Below are positions 54,899 to 62,021 of a DNA stretch of 64,000 nucleotides, piece after piece. The position numbers and the translations under genes are program-made. Positions within the stretch are counted from its first letter, which is position 1, and each line of letters starts with the position of its first letter. This DNA is from Pseudomonas kuykendallii (GTDB lineage Bacteria; Pseudomonadota; Gammaproteobacteria; Pseudomonadales; Pseudomonadaceae): contig NZ_FNNU01000001.1 in assembly GCF_900106975.1 (NCBI RefSeq), forward strand, positions 804,260 to 868,259, given 5' to 3'. A model generated the notes under the pieces. The model worked only from the letters and a program-made list of their open reading frames with translations. It made no database searches and was not told where the DNA came from.

Positions 54899-55768
54899 AT
54901 GAAACTGATCCCGCCCGTGCGCGAGGAATACGAAATCACCCTGGCGCCGCTGGTCGGCCTGCCGCTGGAGCGCGAGCTGCCGCTGGTGCAACGCCTGTGG
55001 CAACAGGGCTGGCTGCGCAAGACGCTGATCCTGGTGCTGCTGGCCGTGCTCTGGGAGGTGGTCGCGCGCTACCAGGCCAACGACCTGATGCTGCCGAGCT
55101 TCCTGCAGACCGCCCGCGCCTTCTTCGAAGACATGGCCAGCGGCGTGCTGATCGAGCGCGTCGGGATTTCCCTGTCGATCCTGTTCAAGGGTTACCTGAT
55201 CGGCATCGTCCTGGCGTTCGGCCTGACCACCCTGGCGGTGTCGACCCAGCTCGGCCGCGACCTGCTCAGCACCCTGACGTCGATGCTCAACCCGCTGCCG
55301 CCGATCGCGCTGCTGCCGCTGGCGCTGCTCTGGTTCGGCCTCGGCCAGGCCAGCCTGGTCTTCGTGCTGGTGCATTCGGTGCTCTGGCCGCTGGCGCTGA
55401 ACACCTACGCCGGCTTCCTCGGCGTCTCGGAAACCCAGCGCATGGCCGGGCGCAACTACGGCCTGCGCGGGCTGCGTTTCGTCCTGCTGATCCTGGTACC
55501 GGCGGCGCTGCCGTCGATCCTCGCCGGGCTGAAGATCGGCTGGGCCTTCGCCTGGCGCACGCTGATCGCCGCCGAACTGGTGTTCGGTGCCTCCAGCGGC
55601 AAGGGCGGGCTGGGCTGGTACATCTTCCAGAACCGCAACGAGCTGTACACCGACAAGGTTTTCGCCGGGCTGGTCGCGGTGATCCTGATCGGCCTGGTGG
55701 TGGAGAACCTGGTGTTCGCCACCCTGGAGCGAGTCACCGTGAAGCGCTGGGGAATGCAGCGCGGTTAA
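54899..55768 (+). CDS. TauC/SsuC-like ABC transporter permease
   Basis: A 289-aa inner-membrane permease. After a soluble start (MKLIPPVREEYEITLAPLVG) it has about six membrane segments (TLILVLLAVLWEVVARY, LFKGYLIGIVLAFGLTTLAV and others). The loop VSETQRMAGRNYGLRGLRFVLLILVPAALPSILAGLKIGWAFAWRT (given in parts) resembles the ATPase-contact motif. It is 15 bases after the ATPase gene. Confidence 0.9.
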   Translation: MKLIPPVREEYEITLAPLVGLPLERELPLVQRLWQQGWLRKTLILVLLAVLWEVVARYQANDLMLPSFLQTARAFFEDMASGVLIERVGISLSILFKGYLIGIVLAFGLTTLAVSTQLGRDLLSTLTSMLNPLPPIALLPLALLWFGLGQASLVFVLVHSVLWPLALNTYAGFLGVSETQRMAGRNYGLRGLRFVLLILVPAALPSILAGLKIGWAFAWRTLIAAELVFGASSGKGGLGWYIFQNRNELYTDKVFAGLVAVILIGLVVENLVFATLERVTVKRWGMQRG

Positions 55769-55770
55769 TC

Positions 55771-55975
55771 GCGCCGTAGGGTGGATCGGGGCGCGTAGCT
55801 GACGCTCTTTGCATCCACCAGGCGGAGGTCGGGCTGGGACAGCCCCCCGGTGGATCGATGAAGCACGATCCACCCTACGGCGCATGTAGGTGGATAACGC
55901 TCTTTTTATCCACCGGGCGGAGGCTTGGCTGGCTCGCCACCCGATGGGCCGCCAAAGCGTGATCCGCCTTGCCAG
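55771..55975. repeat. GTAGGGTGGATCG palindromic intergenic repeat, extended
   Basis: GCGCCGTAGGGTGGATCG at 55771-55788 and its exact complement at 55866-55883 form an 18-base inverted repeat around about 80 bases. A second, imperfect unit with GCTCTTTTTATCCACCGGGC follows to about 55975. The core GTAGGGTG links it to the repeats near 40.9 and 45.8 kb. It occupies the gap between permease and binding-protein genes. Confidence 0.8.
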
Positions 55976-56059
55976 AGTTCTCCGAGACCGGGCCGCCGGA
56001 TCGGCCTTTGCCAACACCGAAATCCGGCCGTCAGCGGCCACTACCTTTTTGGGGACACC

Positions 56060-57058
56060 ATGAACCATCGCATCCGCAACACCCTGCTGGCCGCCGCGTT
56101 GCTGGCGCCGGCGCTGGCCCAGGCCGAAGGCAGCATCAGCATCGCCCAGCAGTTCGGCATCGGCTACCTGATCCTCGACGTGGTCAAGGAACAGAAGCTG
56201 ATCGAGAAACACGGCAAGGCCTTGGGCCTGGACAACGTCGAGGTCGACTGGCGGACCATTTCCGGCGCCACCGCGATGAACGAGGCGCTGCTGGCCAACG
56301 CCCTGGACGTGGTCTCGGCCGGCGTGCCGCCGATGCTCACCGTGTGGGACCGCACCCGCGGCAAGCAGAACGTCAAGGCCATCGCCTCGCTGGGTTCGAT
56401 GCCCAACTACCTGCTAAGCAACCGTGCCGAGGTGAAGACCCTCGACGACCTCTCCGACAAGGACCGCATCGCCGTGCCGGCCGCGGGCGTCGGCTTCCAG
56501 TCGCGCACCCTGCAGATCGAGACCGCCAAGCGCTACGGCAACGCCGATTTCCAGCGCTTCGACAAGATATCCGTAAGCCTGCCGCACCCGGACGCCACCG
56601 CCGCGCTGCTGGCCGGCGGCTCGGAGATCAGCGCGCATTTCTCCAGCCCGCCGTTCCAGTATCAGGCGCTGGAAAACCCCAAGGTGCACAAGCTGATCAG
56701 CTCCTACGACATCCTCGGCGGCCAGGCCACCTTCAACGTGCTCTACACCACGCAGAAATTCCACGATGAGAATCCGAAGACCTACAAGGCCTTCTATGAC
56801 GCCCTCGTCGAGGCCTCGCGGATCATCAAGGCGGATAAGGCCAAGGCCGCGCAGACCTACATCGACGTCGAGCAATCCAAGCTGCCGCTGGCCTTCGTGC
56901 AGAAGATCGTCGAAGACCCGGAGATCGACTTCACCGTCTCCCCGGAACGCACCTTCATCTACGCCGAGAAACTCAACGAGCTGGGCGTGCTGAAGAACAA
57001 GGCGGCGTCCTGGAAGGACTATTTCTTCGAGGAAGCCCACGTCAATCCGGGCAGCTGA
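56060..57058 (+). CDS. TauA/SsuA-like periplasmic binding protein
   Basis: A 332-aa periplasmic protein with signal MNHRIRNTLLAAALLAPALA and AQA cleavage. ISIAQQFGIGYLILDVVKEQ, KHGKALGLDNVEVDWRTISG and AGVPPMLTVWDRTRGKQNVK are typical of sulfonate/nitrate/taurine-binding proteins. It should feed the importer upstream. The ligand could be an aliphatic sulfonate or sulfate ester. ATG 56060 was chosen as the start of the signal; the upstream frame is repeat sequence. Confidence 0.9.
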   Translation: MNHRIRNTLLAAALLAPALAQAEGSISIAQQFGIGYLILDVVKEQKLIEKHGKALGLDNVEVDWRTISGATAMNEALLANALDVVSAGVPPMLTVWDRTRGKQNVKAIASLGSMPNYLLSNRAEVKTLDDLSDKDRIAVPAAGVGFQSRTLQIETAKRYGNADFQRFDKISVSLPHPDATAALLAGGSEISAHFSSPPFQYQALENPKVHKLISSYDILGGQATFNVLYTTQKFHDENPKTYKAFYDALVEASRIIKADKAKAAQTYIDVEQSKLPLAFVQKIVEDPEIDFTVSPERTFIYAEKLNELGVLKNKAASWKDYFFEEAHVNPGS

Positions 57059-57116
57059 TCGGTCCCGCCTGCTGACGAACCGCCGCGTTCGCGCGGCGGT
57101 TCGAGGATGAACAGCC

Positions 57117-58334
57117 ATGCCCTACAGTTACCTGTCGCACCTCTACTGCCCGAAGACCGGCGAGCGCTACCCGGCCGACCGCATCCAGCAACTCAGCCGC
57201 GTCGGCGCGCCGCTGCTGGTGGCCTATGACCTCGACGCCCTGAAACGGGCGCTCAAGCCGAGCGACCTGATCGGCCGCGAAGCCAGCCTGTGGCGCTACC
57301 ACGAACTGCTGCCGGTGCTCGACGAAGCCAACCGGGTCAGCCTCGGCGAAGGCTTCACGCCCTTGCTGCGCTTGCCGCGGATGGGCGCCGAGCTGGGCAT
57401 CGACGACCTCTGGATGAAGGACGAGGGGATCATCCCCAGCGGCTCGTTCAAGGCACGCGGCGCCGCGGTCGGCGTGTCCAAAGCGAAGGAGCTCGGCGTG
57501 CGCGCGCTGGCCATGCCGACCAACGGCAACGCCGGTGCGGCCTGGTCGCTGTACGCCGCGCGCGCCGGCATCCAGGCCACCATCGTCATGCCGCAGGACG
57601 CGCCGTTGATCACCCGCAACGAAACCGCCGCCTCCGGGGCGCAGCTGTTCCTCGTCGACGGGCTGATCTCCGATGCCGGCCGCCAGGTCGCCCAGGCGGT
57701 GGCGGAAGGCGGGCTGTACGACGCCTCGACGCTCAAGGAGCCGTACCGCATCGAGGGCAAGAAGACCATGGGCCTGGAGATCGCCGAGCAGTTCGGCTGG
57801 CGCTTGCCCGAGGTGATTCTCTACCCCACCGGCGGTGGCGTCGGCCTGATCGGCGTGCACAAGGCGTTCAAGGAGTTGCGCGAGCTGGGCTGGATTTCCG
57901 CCGACCAGCCGCTGCCGCGCCTGGTCGCGGTGCAGGCCAGCGGGTGCGCGCCGATCGTCCGCGCCTGGGAAGCACGCGCGGCGGCCTCGGAGTTCTGGGC
58001 CGCGTCCAGCACCGTGGCGTTCGGCATCAACGTGCCCAAGGCGCTGGGCGACTTCCTCGTCCTCGAAGCGCTGTACGAGACCGACGGCTACGCCATCGCG
58101 GTGGACGACGCCGACCTGCTTGCCGAGCAGCGCCGCGTCGCGCAAACCGAGGGCGCGTTCATCTGCCCGGAAGGCGCCGCGCTGTTCGCCGCCGCCCGCC
58201 AGCTGCGCGAGGCCGGCTGGATCAGGGCCGGCGAGCGCGTGGTGGCGCTGAACACCGGCGCCGGGATCAAGTACCCCGACACCCTCAGCGTCGAGGTGCC
58301 GCTGCTGCAGCCGGACGATCGCCTGCCACGTTGA
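57117..58334 (+). CDS. threonine synthase-like PLP enzyme in a sulfur operon
   Basis: A 405-aa fold-type II PLP enzyme. SLGEGFTPLLRLPRMGAELG, the Lys-bearing IIPSGSFKARGAAVGVSKAK, PTNGNAGAAWSLYAARAGIQ (phosphate loop) and TGGGVGLIGVHKAFKELREL are family-typical. The N-terminal LYCPKTGERY is like the cysteine-bearing start of some threonine synthases. Housekeeping thrC normally sits by hom; here the gene follows a sulfonate-type importer by 58 bases and ends in a terminator. It may act on a sulfur-containing amino acid (cysteate or phospho-homoserine-type chemistry), or be a second thrC. The function is inferred. Confidence 0.82.
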   Translation: MPYSYLSHLYCPKTGERYPADRIQQLSRVGAPLLVAYDLDALKRALKPSDLIGREASLWRYHELLPVLDEANRVSLGEGFTPLLRLPRMGAELGIDDLWMKDEGIIPSGSFKARGAAVGVSKAKELGVRALAMPTNGNAGAAWSLYAARAGIQATIVMPQDAPLITRNETAASGAQLFLVDGLISDAGRQVAQAVAEGGLYDASTLKEPYRIEGKKTMGLEIAEQFGWRLPEVILYPTGGGVGLIGVHKAFKELRELGWISADQPLPRLVAVQASGCAPIVRAWEARAAASEFWAASSTVAFGINVPKALGDFLVLEALYETDGYAIAVDDADLLAEQRRVAQTEGAFICPEGAALFAAARQLREAGWIRAGERVVALNTGAGIKYPDTLSVEVPLLQPDDRLPR

Positions 58335-58353
58335 TGCCGCTCTCGTGGATCAA

Positions 58354-58386
58354 AGCCCCTTCGCGCAGGCGCCGGGGCTCTTTCAT
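58354..58386 (+). terminator. intrinsic terminator after the threonine synthase-like gene
   Basis: AGCCCC-(14-base loop)-GGGGCT followed by CTTTCATTT. The stem is GC-rich and the T run weak. Confidence 0.6.
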
Positions 58387-58556
58387 TTCGCGACTTTATC
58401 AATGCGTATTGGAATAACAAAATAAAAAAACAATATTTTAATGGAATAAAGAATCCGGCTAGTCTCGCCACACCCAGCCGTATCCGGCCGGGAATCCGTC
58501 TTTCGCGCGCGCTGAGATCCAGCGCCGCGACAACGCCCAATGGAAGAGCGACCCGA

Positions 58557-59339
58557 ATGAAAAAGACCCTGCTTGTGACGGCACTTGCCGCTGCCCTGAC
58601 CACCCAATTCGCCCACGCCCTGGAAAAACTCACCGTCGCCGCCACGCCGATTCCCCACGCGGAAATTCTCGAACTGGTGAAACCCCAGTTGGCCAAGGAA
58701 GGCGTCGACCTCGAGGTCAAGGTCTTCACCGATTACGTGCAGCCGAATGTGCAGGTGGAAGAGAAACGCCTCGACGCCAACTACTTCCAGACCAAGCCCT
58801 ACCTGGACAACTTCAACGCCGGCAAGGGGACTCACCTGGTGATCGTCGAGGGTGTGCACGTCGAGCCTTTCGGCGGCTACTCGAAGAAGTACAAGAGCCT
58901 CGCCGAGCTGCCGGACGGCGCCACCATCGCCATCCCCAACGAAGGCAGCAACAGCGGCCGCGCCCTGCTGCTGCTGCAGAAGAACGGCGAGCTGAAACTC
59001 AAGGACCCCAGCAACGCCCTGGCCACGCCGAAGGACATCGCCGAGAACCCCAAGCACTTCAAGTTCAAGGAACTGGAGTCGGCCCTGCTGCCGCGCGTGC
59101 TGGACCAGGTCGACCTGGCGCTGATCAACACCAACTACGCCCTCGAAGCCGGTCTCAACCCGAGCAAGGACGCGCTGCTGATCGAAGACAAGAGCTCGCC
59201 CTACGTGAACTACCTGGTCGCCCGTCCGGACAACAAGGACAGCGCTGCGATCCAGAAGCTGGCCAAGGCGCTGAACAGCCCCGAGGTCAAAGCCTTCATC
59301 GAGAAGAAGTATGAAGGCGCGGTGATTCCGGCGTTCTGA
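58557..59339 (+). CDS. metQ: MetQ/NlpA-family methionine-type binding protein without a lipobox
   Basis: A 260-aa protein of the MetQ/NlpA family. The signal MKKTLLVTALAAALTTQFAH has no cysteine and neither has the mature protein, so it is periplasmic, not lipid-anchored. LTVAATPIPHAEILELVKPQ, NVQVEEKRLDANYFQTKPYL, IAIPNEGSNSGRALLLLQKN and VDLALINTNYALEAGLNP are family marks. It probably binds D/L-methionine or a related sulfur compound. No metN or metI is adjacent. The AT-rich 58400-58450 stretch upstream likely holds its promoter. Confidence 0.85.
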   Translation: MKKTLLVTALAAALTTQFAHALEKLTVAATPIPHAEILELVKPQLAKEGVDLEVKVFTDYVQPNVQVEEKRLDANYFQTKPYLDNFNAGKGTHLVIVEGVHVEPFGGYSKKYKSLAELPDGATIAIPNEGSNSGRALLLLQKNGELKLKDPSNALATPKDIAENPKHFKFKELESALLPRVLDQVDLALINTNYALEAGLNPSKDALLIEDKSSPYVNYLVARPDNKDSAAIQKLAKALNSPEVKAFIEKKYEGAVIPAF

Positions 59340-59394
59340 TCTCTTCCCCTGGCTGCTAGCCACGAGTGTGCGGGTCCGCCCGCGCCTCTTTTCC

Positions 59395-59429
59395 AACGCC
59401 GACAGCGGAATGTGTCGGCGTTTTTTTTT
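59395..59429 (+). terminator. intrinsic terminator after metQ
   Basis: AACGCCGACA-GCGGAATG-TGTCGGCGTT followed by eight more T. It ends the metQ transcript ahead of the convergent ssuD gene. Confidence 0.93.
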
Positions 59430-59485
59430 GCCTGGGAAAACGTGAGTGTCGTTCGCCCGGCGTGCGCCGGGCGAAGGTTGGCGAC

Positions 59486-60631
59486 TCAGCTCTGCGCGGC
59501 GCGCAGCGGCAACTGGTCGTTGGCGATGGCTTCGCCGAAGGGGCTGATCAGGTTGGCGCCGAGTTTTTCCTGGAGCGGCAGCGGCAGCAGCGGGAACACC
59601 AGCTCGGCGAAACGGTAGGCCTCTTCCAGATGCGGGTAGCCGGAGAGCACGAAGGTGTCGGCGCCCAGCTCGGCGTATTCCAGCAGGCGGTCGGCGACCT
59701 GCTGCGGGCTGCCTACCAGCGCGGTGCCGGCGCCGCCGCGCACCAGGCCGACGCCGGCCCAGAGGTTGGGGCTGACGACCAGGTCGCCGCGCTTGCCGTT
59801 GTTCAGTTCCTGCATGCGCTGCTGGCCGTGGGAATCCATCCGCGCCAGCGAGGCCTGGGCGCGGGCGATGGTGTCGTCGTCGAGGTGGCTGATCAGGCGA
59901 TCGGCGGCCTGCCAGGCTTCCTGCTCGGTCTCGCGGACGATCACGTGCAGGCGCACGCCGAAACGCACGGTGCGGCCGAGGGCGGCGGCGCGGCGACGGA
60001 TGTCGGCGAACTTCTTCGCCACTTCTTCGGGTGTTTCACCCCAGGAGATATATAAGTCCACATGTTCGGCGGCCACTTGATGGGCGGCCGGCGAAGAACC
60101 CCCGAAGAACAACGGCGGATGCGGTTGCTGCAAGGCGGGGAATATCTGCCGTGCGCCTTTTACCTGAATATGTTCACCGTCGAAGTCCACCGTTTCACCG
60201 GCGAAGAGTTTCTTCCACACGCTGAGGAATTCGTCGGCGTGGTCATAACGTTCGTCATGCCCGAGAAAGTTGCCGTCGGCTTCCAGGTCGGACGAGTCGC
60301 CGCCGGCCACCACGTTGACCAGCAGGCGTCCGCCGGACAGCCGATCCAGCGTCGCGGCCATGCGCACGTTGGCGGTCACCGAGAAGGTCGCCGGGCGCAG
60401 GGCGACCAGGAATTTCAGCGTGCGGGTCACCGGAACCAGGCTGGAAGCCACGATCCACGAGTCCTCGCAGGAACGCCCGGTGGGAATCAGGACGCCGCCG
60501 TAGCCGAGCTTTTCCGCCGCCTGGGCGATCTGTTGCAGGTAGGCCTGATCCACGGCGCGTGCCTGATTGGCACTGCCCAGGTAGCGGCCGTCGCCGTGCG
60601 TTGGCAGGAACCAGAAAACATTGAGACTCAT
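59486..60631 (-). CDS. ssuD: FMNH2-dependent alkanesulfonate monooxygenase
   Basis: A 381-aa SsuD, exactly the common family length. [60 protein letters not shown] and [20 protein letters not shown] match. It breaks the C-S bond of alkanesulfonates with reduced FMN from an SsuE partner. In many pseudomonads ssuEADCB is one operon; here ssuD is alone and convergent to metQ. It extends the sulfur theme of the island. Confidence 0.95.
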   Translation of the reverse strand: MSLNVFWFLPTHGDGRYLGSANQARAVDQAYLQQIAQAAEKLGYGGVLIPTGRSCEDSWIVASSLVPVTRTLKFLVALRPATFSVTANVRMAATLDRLSGGRLLVNVVAGGDSSDLEADGNFLGHDERYDHADEFLSVWKKLFAGETVDFDGEHIQVKGARQIFPALQQPHPPLFFGGSSPAAHQVAAEHVDLYISWGETPEEVAKKFADIRRRAAALGRTVRFGVRLHVIVRETEQEAWQAADRLISHLDDDTIARAQASLARMDSHGQQRMQELNNGKRGDLVVSPNLWAGVGLVRGGAGTALVGSPQQVADRLLEYAELGADTFVLSGYPHLEEAYRFAELVFPLLPLPLQEKLGANLISPFGEAIANDQLPLRAAQS

Positions 60632-60852
60632 ATTAACTCCCTAGGGTTTGATTATACGGGGAGCCATTCTTTCAATTGGGCGGCGCATTGAAAGTTGATA
60701 TGTATCAAGTGGAATCTGGCAGGTTCGCCTTTATCAAGATCGTTTTGGCGGAGGCGAATTCAATAGGTAATAAGCGCTCACTTAGGCCTATAAGCTGATA
60801 ACTTTTTCAATGGCATCGAGGTAATTAACCGCTGCGCCGGAAGTGTTCTACG

Positions 60853-61470
60853 TCAGCGCCGCCACACACTCGCCAGCCAGGGTTGCTGGTCGCGCGGCAA
60901 GCCTTCGGGCCGGTAGTAGTGTTCCAGCTCGGTGAAGCCGGCGGCGGTGAGGTAGTCGCGCCAGCGCGCCCAGTCGTGCCAGGCGCCATAGCGTTCGCCG
61001 CTCCAGCCTTCGCGGTTGTCGCCGCGCGGGTTGGAGGCGAACAGTACGCCGCCGGGCTTGAGCGTGGCGTGCAGCTGGCGCAGCACGCGCGGTAGGTCGG
61101 CGCGCGGTACGTGGAACAGCGAGGCGTTGGCGAACACGCCGTCGAAGCGTTCCGGCGGCAGGTCGAGGGCGAGGAAATCCTGTTGCCAGACCTCGCAGCC
61201 GCTGTCGGCGCGGGCCATCTCGACGAAGCGCGCGGTGCCGTCGAGGCCGACCGGCGCGTGGCCGAGGGCCTTGAAGGTGCGCAGGTCGCGGCCCGGCCCG
61301 CAGCCGAAGTCGAGCAGCGCGAAGGGCGCCTCGGCCCGGATGTGGCGCAGCAGCGCGGCGATGTTCTGGCTGACGTCGTGATCGCGGGTACCCTCGCGAA
61401 AGCCTTCCGCGTTGCGCGCGTAGTGGGCGAGGGTCAGGCGGCTGATCGCGTCCTTGTCGTCGGCGTCCAT
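60853..61470 (-). CDS. class I SAM-dependent methyltransferase
   Basis: A 205-aa methyltransferase. FALLDFGCGPGRDLRTFKAL is motif I, PVGLDGTARFVEMARADSGC motif II and RFDGVFANASLFHVPRADLP motif IV, with the core ending RVLRQLHATLKPGGVLFASN. The substrate is unknown. It lies four bases after ydbL in the same direction, so it is probably in the ydbH-ynbE-ydbL operon, though unrelated in known function. Confidence 0.88.
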   Translation of the reverse strand: MDADDKDAISRLTLAHYARNAEGFREGTRDHDVSQNIAALLRHIRAEAPFALLDFGCGPGRDLRTFKALGHAPVGLDGTARFVEMARADSGCEVWQQDFLALDLPPERFDGVFANASLFHVPRADLPRVLRQLHATLKPGGVLFASNPRGDNREGWSGERYGAWHDWARWRDYLTAAGFTELEHYYRPEGLPRDQQPWLASVWRR

Positions 61471-61474
61471 CGGC

Positions 61475-61819
61475 TTACTTCTTCATCCATTTGCCATTGA
61501 GCTGGATGTATTGCCCGCTCGGGGTCTTGTCCAGCGCCTTCTTGCCGGCGATGGCCTCGACGTCGCCCAGGGCGATGCCGTTCTGCTTGGCCAGGCGCTG
61601 GTACTCGGCGCGGCGCGCCTGGTTGATCTGCGCGGCGATGTCCTCGGCCTGGCCGCCGGGCTTGACCACGCCGAGGTAACCGTCGGGTTGCTCGCCGAGC
61701 TGGCCGGCGGCCTTGGCGGCGCCGAGCGCGGACATCGCCTCGTTGAGGCTGAGGGCGAAGGTCGGAGTGGCCAGGCAGAGGGCCAGCAGGCTGGCTGCGA
61801 AGGTATGGCGAAGGCGCAT
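61475..61819 (-). CDS. ydbL: YdbL-family periplasmic protein (DUF1318)
   Basis: A 114-aa protein with signal MRLRHTFAASLLALCLATPT and cleavage near FALSL. The mature part ALSLNEAMSALGAAKAAGQL, EQPDGYLGVVK and ARRAEYQRLAKQNGIALGDV is the DUF1318 signature. In E. coli YdbL assists the YdbH-YnbE intermembrane bridge that moves phospholipid to the outer membrane. It follows ynbE by 10 bases. Confidence 0.92.
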   Translation of the reverse strand: MRLRHTFAASLLALCLATPTFALSLNEAMSALGAAKAAGQLGEQPDGYLGVVKPGGQAEDIAAQINQARRAEYQRLAKQNGIALGDVEAIAGKKALDKTPSGQYIQLNGKWMKK

Positions 61820-61829
61820 GGCAAGTCTC

Positions 61830-62021
61830 CTAGAAAAGGCCGCTGGATTCGTCGAGGACGTTGTCCAGCGCCTTGTCGACCTTGATGTAGATCTCGTGCT
61901 CGATCTTCACGTTGAGGTTGATGTTGATCGGCTCGTTGGGCACCGCCAGTTGCACGGTGGGGGTACAACCGACGCCGGACAACAGCAGCAGGGCGACGGC
62001 GAGGATGTAGCGCTGAACCAT
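61830..62021 (-). CDS. ynbE: YnbE-family outer-membrane lipoprotein
   Basis: A 63-aa lipoprotein. MVQRYILAVALLLLSGVGC supplies lipobox GVGC with acylated Cys at 19, and PININLNVKIEHEIYIKVDK is the strand-forming YnbE motif. By family knowledge YnbE stacks onto the end of YdbH to complete a hydrophobic groove to the outer membrane. Its start overlaps the ydbH stop (TGATG). Confidence 0.92.
   Translation of the reverse strand: MVQRYILAVALLLLSGVGCTPTVQLAVPNEPININLNVKIEHEIYIKVDKALDNVLDESSGLF

Noticed and set aside
60640-60852. Sigma-54-like TGGCAGG sequence upstream of the methyltransferase and ssuD
   Set aside because: Only the first five bases fit and no TTGC follows at the right spacing.
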